IMG/VR virus record: IMGVR_UViG_3300032304_001632
Coordinates: 1 to 31,387 of that record
DNA: 31,387 bases
Reading direction: 5' to 3' (one strand)
Origin: a virus
Of this stretch, positions 27,997 through 31,387 are shown piece by piece. The notes beneath the pieces were generated by a model, which saw nothing but the letters and a program-made list of their open reading frames with translations, was not told the origin of the DNA and did no database searches. The stretch's first letter is position 1; each line of letters opens with the position of its first letter. A program made the position numbers and the translations under genes.

Positions 27997-28071
27997 ATGA
28001 AAACTATTAACAACAAATTGGTACTTAACTTATGTCTACTTTTAGTGGTGGGCTGTGTCGGGCTGTGTTGA
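27997..28071 (+). CDS. Leader peptide of tRNA operon 2 (putative Leu/Val/Cys attenuator)
   Basis: 24-codon ORF. After MKTINNK it reads LVLNLCLLLVVGCVGLC: seven Leu, four Val, three Cys. The four tRNAs downstream are Cys, Val, Leu and Leu. The Leu codons are TTG, CTT, TTA, CTA, CTT, TTA and CTG, covering both the TTR box (read by the TAA tRNA) and the CTN box (read by the TAG tRNA). TCGGGCTGTG (28058-28067), just before the stop, can pair in nine of ten positions with CACAACCCGA (28099-28108), the 5' arm of the terminator. A ribosome that finishes the ORF would cover this stretch and let the terminator form; one that stalls would leave it free. This is the clearest of the three leaders. Confidence 0.7.
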   Translation: MKTINNKLVLNLCLLLVVGCVGLC

Positions 28072-28101
28072 TAGTTTAAAATAATAATAAACAACATTCA
28101 C

Positions 28102-28134
28102 AACCCGAAGAGACCAGTTCACTTCGGGTTTTTT
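28102..28134 (+). terminator. Terminator/attenuator of tRNA operon 2
   Basis: Perfect AACCCGAAG / CTTCGGGTT stem with 11-base loop, then T run. tRNA-Cys begins eight bases after it with no further promoter, so tRNA expression must depend on read-through. Confidence 0.92.
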
Positions 28135-28141
28135 GTTATAT

Positions 28142-28213
28142 GTCTCCGTGGCCGAGTGGTTTAGGCGGGGGTTTGCAAAACCCCAAACATGGGTTCGAAT
28201 CCTATCGGAGACT
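28142..28213 (+). tRNA. tRNA-Cys (GCA)
   Basis: Acceptor GTCTCCG/CGGAGAC with the U73 typical of cysteine. Anticodon arm GGGGT-TTGCAAA-ACCCC gives GCA. T arm ATGGG-TTCGAAT-CCTAT. Confidence 0.92.
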
Positions 28214-28229
28214 CAAAAAAGTAAAGATT

Positions 28230-28376
28230 ATGAGAGAAGTAGAAAATGATAGTAAAGTAGTATTGACAGGAACATATGAAAGTTCATATAATAAACTTAG
28301 ATACAGTAGGGTTAATATAAATAATAAATTTAACTTAAATGCAATAAAGTTATTCTTCAAAAAAATAAAAAAATAG
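28230..28376 (+). CDS. Small basic protein between tRNA genes
   Basis: 48 residues (MREVENDSKVVLTGTYESSY..., ending IKLFFKKIKK). Its stop overlaps the first bases of tRNA-Val. A short ORF in the tRNA operon, analogous in place to the one at 5750 in operon 1. No family recognised; it may be a real small gene or spacer. Confidence 0.5.
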   Translation: MREVENDSKVVLTGTYESSYNKLRYSRVNINNKFNLNAIKLFFKKIKK

Positions 28377-28447
28377 GGGTATAGCTCAGTGGAAGTAGCA
28401 ATTGCCTTACATGCAATAGGTCGGGGGTTCAAATCCCTCTACCCCTA
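28375..28447 (+). tRNA. tRNA-Val (TAC)
   Basis: Acceptor AGGGGTA/TACCCCT. Anticodon arm ATTGC-CTTACAT-GCAAT gives TAC, able to read all GTN codons. T arm GGGGG-TTCAAAT-CCCTC. Confidence 0.92.
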
Positions 28448-28452
28448 CAAAT

Positions 28453-28535
28453 GCTCCGATGGTGGAACTGGTAGACACGCAGCACTTAAAATGCTGTTCC
28501 CATTGGGAGTGAGGGTTCGAGTCCCTCTCGGAGTA
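28453..28535 (+). tRNA. tRNA-Leu (TAA)
   Basis: Acceptor GCTCCGA/TCGGAGT. Anticodon arm CAGCA-CTTAAAA-TGCTG gives TAA. Long variable arm. Reads TTA, the main Leu codon here. Confidence 0.93.
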
Positions 28536-28541
28536 CAATAT

Positions 28542-28625
28542 GCGGATATGGGGGAATTGGTAGACCCGCACGGCTTAGACCCGTGTTCTGAAATATGAGT
28601 GTCGGTTCGAGTCCGACTATCCGTA
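28542..28625 (+). tRNA. tRNA-Leu (TAG)
   Basis: Acceptor GCGGATA/TATCCGT. Anticodon arm CACGG-CTTAGAC-CCGTG gives TAG for CTN codons. Long variable arm. T arm GTCGG-TTCGAGT-CCGAC. Confidence 0.93.
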
Positions 28626-28629
28626 CAAA

Positions 28630-28670
28630 GGTAAAGGTGATAATTATTTAAATTACCTTTACCTTTTTTT
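28630..28670 (+). terminator. Rho-independent terminator of tRNA operon 2
   Basis: GGTAAAGGT / ACCTTTACC perfect stem followed by seven T, five bases after the last tRNA. Confidence 0.92.
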
Positions 28671-28680
28671 GTTTTATCAT

Positions 28681-28688
28681 ATATTTAT
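28681..28688 (+). promoter_or_regulatory. ATATTTAT motif, putative late promoter
   Basis: Exact octamer 12 bases before the HNH gene at 28700. Confidence 0.5.
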
Positions 28689-28699
28689 AAATAAAAATT

Positions 28700-29395
28700 A
28701 TGAAATATAAAATAGATAAAGAAACTCTTGATATAATAAGTAAAAATGTAATAAGTATATCTGAAATTTTAAAAAAATTAAACATACCACCAGGTGGTGG
28801 TAATTATAAATTAATTAATAAATTACTTAAAGATTACAATATAAGTACAGACCATTTTATGGGTAAATCTTGGAGTAAAAATAAAATATTAACTAGTGAT
28901 AAACAGTTAGATGATATATTAAATAATAGAATAAATATTAGTAGAACGCAATTAAAAAAAATATTATTAAAATGTGGGTTATTAGATTATAAATGTGATT
29001 CTTGCGGTAATTCTGGTGAATGGATGGGTAAACCAATATCGTTAGAAATAGACCATATAAATGGTATTAATAATGATAATAGATTAGAAAATCTTAGAAT
29101 ACTATGTCCAAATTGTCATAGTCAAACACCAACTTTTAGGAAAAAAAATAAGACAGAAATATTAATAAAGCCAAAGATTGATAAACTTATATGTGAGCCT
29201 AACATTTGTGAATGCGGTAATCAAATTAATAAAAAAAGTAAAACATGTAAAATATGTTATAGGTTAAATAGTAGAAAAGTTGAAAGACCAGAAAAAGATA
29301 TATTATTAAAAGAAGTTAATGACTCTGGTTATTCAAAAGTAGGTAGAAAATATGGTGTAAGTGATAATACAATTAGAAAATGGTTAAAAAATTAA
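28700..29395 (+). CDS. HNH homing endonuclease with C-terminal helix-turn-helix
   Basis: 231 residues. An N-terminal helical region (ETLDIISKNVISISEILKKL) may bind DNA. The HNH core has CDSCGNSGEW, LEIDHINGINNDNRLENLRI and LCPNCHSQTP with zinc cysteines. After a second CxC...CxxC cluster (CECGNQINKKSKTCKIC) a helix-turn-helix closes the protein (YSKVGRKYGVSDNTIRKWL). It lies after the second tRNA operon and ends just before a tRNA 3' relic. Confidence 0.88.
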   Translation: MKYKIDKETLDIISKNVISISEILKKLNIPPGGGNYKLINKLLKDYNISTDHFMGKSWSKNKILTSDKQLDDILNNRINISRTQLKKILLKCGLLDYKCDSCGNSGEWMGKPISLEIDHINGINNDNRLENLRILCPNCHSQTPTFRKKNKTEILIKPKIDKLICEPNICECGNQINKKSKTCKICYRLNSRKVERPEKDILLKEVNDSGYSKVGRKYGVSDNTIRKWLKN

Positions 29396-29409
29396 TAAAC
29401 CGAGTTCTT

Positions 29410-29434
29410 GTGGGTTCGACTCCCACCAGGGGCA
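29410..29434 (+). pseudogene. 3' relic of a tRNA gene
   Basis: T arm GTGGG-TTCGACT-CCCAC followed by CAGGGGC and A, like a tRNA 3' end. No matching GCCCCTG 5' strand is seen upstream, where the HNH gene lies. Probably the remainder of a tRNA into which the HNH gene was inserted. Confidence 0.6.
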
Positions 29435-29460
29435 CTTAATTATTTTATAAAATAATCATG

Positions 29461-29468
29461 ATATTTAT
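29461..29468 (+). promoter_or_regulatory. ATATTTAT motif, putative late promoter
   Basis: Exact octamer four bases before ATG 29473. Confidence 0.5.
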
Positions 29469-29472
29469 ATAT

Positions 29473-29628
29473 ATGAAAAAGTTATTATCGTTATTATTAT
29501 TGGTGTTAGTATTGACATCATGTGCAACAAAAAAAACATCATGTGATGCTTATAGTTTAAATAATCAAAAAAATATTATAAAAAATTTGGATAGTTCAAA
29601 AATAGTTCTTATATTTGATAAAGTTTAA
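29473..29628 (+). CDS. Small lipoprotein
   Basis: 51 residues. Signal MKKLLSLLLLVLVLTSC with a lipobox L-T-S-C followed by ATKKTSC. The mature part is short and charged (NLDSSKIVLIFDKV). Similar tiny lipoproteins in phages serve in superinfection exclusion or as o-spanins in lysis; with one extra Cys and the small size an o-spanin is conceivable, but no partner i-spanin is identified. Late-type motif directly upstream. Confidence 0.7.
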   Translation: MKKLLSLLLLVLVLTSCATKKTSCDAYSLNNQKNIIKNLDSSKIVLIFDKV

Positions 29629-29636
29629 ATATTTAT
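29629..29636 (+). promoter_or_regulatory. ATATTTAT motif, putative late promoter
   Basis: Exact octamer three bases before ATG 29640; it overlaps the end of the lipoprotein gene. Confidence 0.48.
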
Positions 29637-29639
29637 AGT

Positions 29640-29960
29640 ATGATAGCAATTACGATTATAGGTTTAGTTTTGGTAACATTGTTAACTAGGGTTATTGAAT
29701 TTATTTTATTCATGAAAAAAGTTAGTAAAGCTTGCCACAAGTATGATTGGAAATATGTTAATAAACACCCAATGTGTTTATTGGATATGATGAAAAATAG
29801 AAAGGGTTATTATATGACTAATGATTGGTCAGCTTATAACTTTTTATATTTAAAAGGACCAAGTCCTAAAAGTATGTTTCTATCATTTAAAAAATTAACA
29901 ATTGAAAATCAATATAACAAACAAACTGTAGATAGATTAAAAGAGTATGAAATTATCTAA
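29640..29960 (+). CDS. Small membrane-anchored protein
   Basis: 106 residues. One N-terminal transmembrane segment (AITIIGLVLVTLLTRVIEFI, then LF) and a basic soluble part (FMKKVSKACHKYDWKYVNKH). The layout, next to a tiny lipoprotein, would suit an i-spanin or a membrane exclusion protein, but it lacks the expected long coiled coil. Overlaps the next gene by 14 bases. Confidence 0.65.
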   Translation: MIAITIIGLVLVTLLTRVIEFILFMKKVSKACHKYDWKYVNKHPMCLLDMMKNRKGYYMTNDWSAYNFLYLKGPSPKSMFLSFKKLTIENQYNKQTVDRLKEYEII

Positions 29961-30636
29961 AATATACCAAGAAACTTTAAATGAAGGTAATGTTTGGAAA
30001 CAACTGGAAACCATACTTAGAAATGGTAAAACATTAACCGAAGGTTTAAGTGGTGGTTTGGAACCCTTATTAAAGGAAGCAAATACAGTTATTTTTGCTA
30101 AGTTTAAAATAAATCCAAATGATAAGGTATATTTTATATCAGGTTCAGCTAGATTGTATCTTTATCCAGATTTAATTGCTGAATTAAATAAAATGGACCC
30201 TAAAAATTTCCCATTACAAGTTGGTGATTTAGATTTAGTAATCCCAAATGAAGAATTATGGAAAAAAGCTGGATTAGGTGAGTTTTTAAAAACGGGTATA
30301 TACCGACCTTATCAATTAAACCCACCAGCAACGAAAATGAATATTGAAGCCTTCACAGTTTGGGCCCCAAATAGAACCCCAGGTTTTGAAAATATTGAAA
30401 TAAGGTCTGAACAAGAAATATTCAGTGATTTAGAACAATTTGAAGGTTACTGGTTCATGGGTCTTAAAGATGTAATCGATTACAAAGATAAAATGAAACG
30501 TGATAAAGAAGTTGCATTATCTAAATTGATAACACAATATGAACAAGGTGGTGGTGCACCAGAAGAAAGAGGTTCATTTTTAAGTAGAGTTGCATCAGTA
30601 TTAACTGGTAAATTTGCACCAAAACCACAAGAATAA
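29947..30636 (+). CDS. Nucleotidyltransferase-like protein with capsid-targeting-like N terminus
   Basis: 229 residues. KVYFISGSARLYLYPDLIAE followed by QVGDLDLVIP gives a GS...D-x-D pattern like that of polymerase-beta-type nucleotidyltransferases, though the spacing is longer than usual. A further beta stretch has MNIEAFTVWAPN and YWFMGLKDVIDYKDKMKRDK. The N terminus MKLSKIYQETLNEG ends in L-N-E/G, fitting a T4-type prohead-protease site. The C terminus is a Gly/Pro-rich tail. Enzyme identity is uncertain; the substrate is unknown. Confidence 0.6.
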   Translation: MKLSKIYQETLNEGNVWKQLETILRNGKTLTEGLSGGLEPLLKEANTVIFAKFKINPNDKVYFISGSARLYLYPDLIAELNKMDPKNFPLQVGDLDLVIPNEELWKKAGLGEFLKTGIYRPYQLNPPATKMNIEAFTVWAPNRTPGFENIEIRSEQEIFSDLEQFEGYWFMGLKDVIDYKDKMKRDKEVALSKLITQYEQGGGAPEERGSFLSRVASVLTGKFAPKPQE

Positions 30637-30655
30637 AAAAAATATTGAAAAAAAG

Positions 30656-30686
30656 TTGACAAATAAAAAAAACTTTAGTATATTTG
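30656..30686 (+). promoter_or_regulatory. Strong Bacteroidetes-type promoter of tRNA operon 3
   Basis: TTG (in TTGACA) at 30656-30658, 20 bases, TATATTTG at 30679-30686; shares AGTATATTTGCATATATTTA with the other two tRNA-operon promoters. Confidence 0.88.
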
Positions 30687-30716
30687 CATATATTTAATTA
30701 TAACAGTAATAAAAAA

Positions 30717-30806
30717 ATGAAAACTTTAACAAACATATTCGATTTTGCGTTTTTTGCAGCCGAGGAGGATTTTACCCTGGGGTGGTCGGATAATGTCAAA
30801 AATTAA
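30717..30806 (+). CDS. Leader peptide of tRNA operon 3 (putative Phe attenuator)
   Basis: 29-codon ORF starting MKTLTN, then IFDFAFFAAEEDF: five Phe, three Ala, two Glu and two Asp in 13 residues. The first tRNA downstream is tRNA-Phe (GAA). GTGGTCGG (30782-30789) in the distal ORF pairs perfectly over 8 bp with CCGACCAC (30834-30841), the 5' arm of the terminator, and CCGA (30760-30763) could pair with TCGG of the same stretch. This gives the classical 1:2, 2:3, 3:4 layout of an attenuator. GC-rich codons rare in this genome (GCG, GCC, GAG, CTG, GGG) are used. The operon continues past the window. Confidence 0.65.
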   Translation: MKTLTNIFDFAFFAAEEDFTLGWSDNVKN

Positions 30807-30832
30807 AGTTTAAAAAACAATAAAATTTGAAT

Positions 30833-30862
30833 CCCGACCACAATAAGTGAGTCGGGTTTTTT
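30833..30862 (+). terminator. Terminator/attenuator of tRNA operon 3
   Basis: CCCGAC / GTCGGG stem (30833-30838 with 30851-30856), 12-base loop, then six T. Confidence 0.88.
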
Positions 30863-30888
30863 GATTTAAAAAAAAAGTTTAAAAAAAG

Positions 30889-30919
30889 TTGGTAGTTTAA
30901 AAAATAATTACTAAGTTTG
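30889..30919 (+). promoter_or_regulatory. Second Bacteroidetes-type promoter, before tRNA-Phe
   Basis: TTG at 30889-30891, 20 bases, TAAGTTTG at 30912-30919. If active it would give tRNA-Phe a basal supply independent of the attenuator. Confidence 0.65.
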
Positions 30920-30931
30920 CAAAACTAAAAA

Positions 30932-31004
30932 GGGAAGGTAGCAAAGTTGGTCAATGCACTGGACTGAAAATCCAGCCATGTGGGTTCGAATCCCACCCTT
31001 CCCA
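30932..31004 (+). tRNA. tRNA-Phe (GAA)
   Basis: Acceptor GGGAAGG/CCTTCCC, discriminator A. Anticodon arm CTGGA-CTGAAAA-TCCAG gives GAA. T arm GTGGG-TTCGAAT-CCCAC. Confidence 0.94.
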
Positions 31005-31016
31005 CAAAAAAAAAAC

Positions 31017-31028
31017 GTTCTTTGACAT
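31017..31028 (+). promoter_or_regulatory. boxA-like antitermination element
   Basis: GTTCTTTGACAT, identical to 5999-6010, after tRNA-Phe. In both operons it follows the first tRNA. Confidence 0.5.
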
Positions 31029-31066
31029 ATTTGTAGAATAAAAATTATTTTTTTTGTGCCTCACAC

Positions 31067-31074
31067 ATATTTAT
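31067..31074 (+). promoter_or_regulatory. ATATTTAT motif, putative late promoter
   Basis: Exact octamer four bases before ATG 31079. Confidence 0.5.
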
Positions 31075-31078
31075 TAAT

Positions 31079-31387
31079 ATGGAAAGGGATAATAAAATAA
31101 TTGAAATGTATAATTCTGGTATAAATGCTACTATCATATCTAACGAGTTAGAAATTGGTAGAAGAACAGTATATCGAGTTTTAGATAAGTATAAAATAGA
31201 ATTACATAAAAATAAAGAAAAAAATTGTTTAATATGTGGTAAATTGTGTGTTAAAAACATATGTGGAACATGTAATACTAACTTAAGAAGGTTTAGAGTT
31301 AAACAAAAATGTGTAGAGTATTTGGGTGGTAAATGTAATAGGTGTGATTGGTCTGGTCATATATCTGGATTTGATTTCCACCACCTA
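31079..31387 (+). CDS. HNH homing endonuclease (3' partial)
   Basis: 103 codons up to the window edge, no stop. Residues 1-40 form a helix-turn-helix (NATIISNELEIGRRTVYRVL). Then CLICGK...CGTC zinc cysteines and CVEYLGGKCNRCDWSG followed by FDFHHL, the start of an HNH domain of the type ending in H-H-L. It is inserted in the third tRNA operon, after tRNA-Phe and the boxA-like element. Confidence 0.8.
   Translation, partial: MERDNKIIEMYNSGINATIISNELEIGRRTVYRVLDKYKIELHKNKEKNCLICGKLCVKNICGTCNTNLRRFRVKQKCVEYLGGKCNRCDWSGHISGFDFHHL

Noticed and set aside
28140-28376. Long frame through tRNA-Cys
   Set aside because: The N-terminal part is tRNA read as protein; the likely small gene begins at 28230 in the same frame.
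28389-28598. ORF spanning tRNA-Val and the two Leu tRNAs
   Set aside because: Entirely tRNA sequence.
1-31387. CRISPR array or long tandem repeats
   Set aside because: No regularly spaced direct repeats were seen on reading the window; repeats found are promoters, tags and tRNA arms.

Overview
The window is part of a large, AT-rich tailed phage that infects a member of the Bacteroidetes (Flavobacterium-like). Three things suggest this. There is a repeated promoter of the Bacteroidetes type (TTG or TTTG, 20 bases, TAnnTTTG). Shine-Dalgarno sequences are largely absent. Two secreted proteins look like flavobacterial cell-surface proteins. The content (tRNA clusters, RNA ligases, kinase, many homing endonucleases, capsid-targeting-like N termini ending in I/L-x-E) resembles giant T4-like phages.

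Layout. 1-5482: possible virion cargo enzymes (ADP-ribosyltransferase/GNAT fusion, CCA-adding enzyme, ferritin-like protein, two proteins sharing an N-terminal tag). 5516-7811: a tRNA operon with a short leader ORF, an intrinsic terminator, small genes and tRNAs for His, Trp, Ser, an Ile-anticodon tRNA, Asn, Met, Arg, Arg and Ser, with an endonuclease VII-like gene and tRNA relics. 7892-12404: a GIY-YIG gene, a bifunctional kinase/2H phosphoesterase and a duplicated gene broken by a homing endonuclease. 12481-14721: two secreted proteins. 14805-17402: an RNA ligase 1 gene fractured by a split intein, with a homing endonuclease between the halves. 17466-21644: RNA ligase 2, RNase H, a PTH2-like protein and a 2H phosphoesterase. 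21634-25797: a holin-like gene, a broken and a split RlaP-like nucleotidyltransferase with LAGLIDADG and HNH genes, and two ribbon-helix-helix proteins. 25816-27893: glycosyltransferase, acetyltransferase, LpxH-like phosphoesterase. 27935-28670: second tRNA operon (Cys, Val, Leu, Leu). 28681-30636: HNH gene, lipoprotein, membrane protein, nucleotidyltransferase-like protein. 30656-31387: third leader, tRNA-Phe and an HNH gene cut by the window end.

The most interesting observation is that each of the three tRNA operons begins with a near-identical promoter, a tiny ORF and an intrinsic terminator, and that each tiny ORF is rich in codons for the amino acids carried by the tRNAs downstream: His/Trp/Ser/Arg/Asn/Ile/Met in the first, Leu/Val/Cys in the second, Phe in the third. 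In each leader a stretch in the distal part of the ORF can pair with the 5' arm of the terminator, which would be an antiterminator. I read this as ribosome-mediated attenuation of phage tRNA genes: shortage of a charged tRNA would switch on the genes for that tRNA. It fits the RNA-repair genes around it (kinase/phosphodiesterase, two ligases, CCA-adding enzyme, RlaP-like nucleotidyltransferase), as expected for a phage facing anticodon nucleases. This is inferred from sequence only.

Two promoter-like classes are visible. The TAnnTTTG class precedes the tRNA operons and RNA-repair genes. A second motif, ATATTTAT, lies just upstream of most homing endonucleases and of cargo or envelope genes and may be a late promoter.
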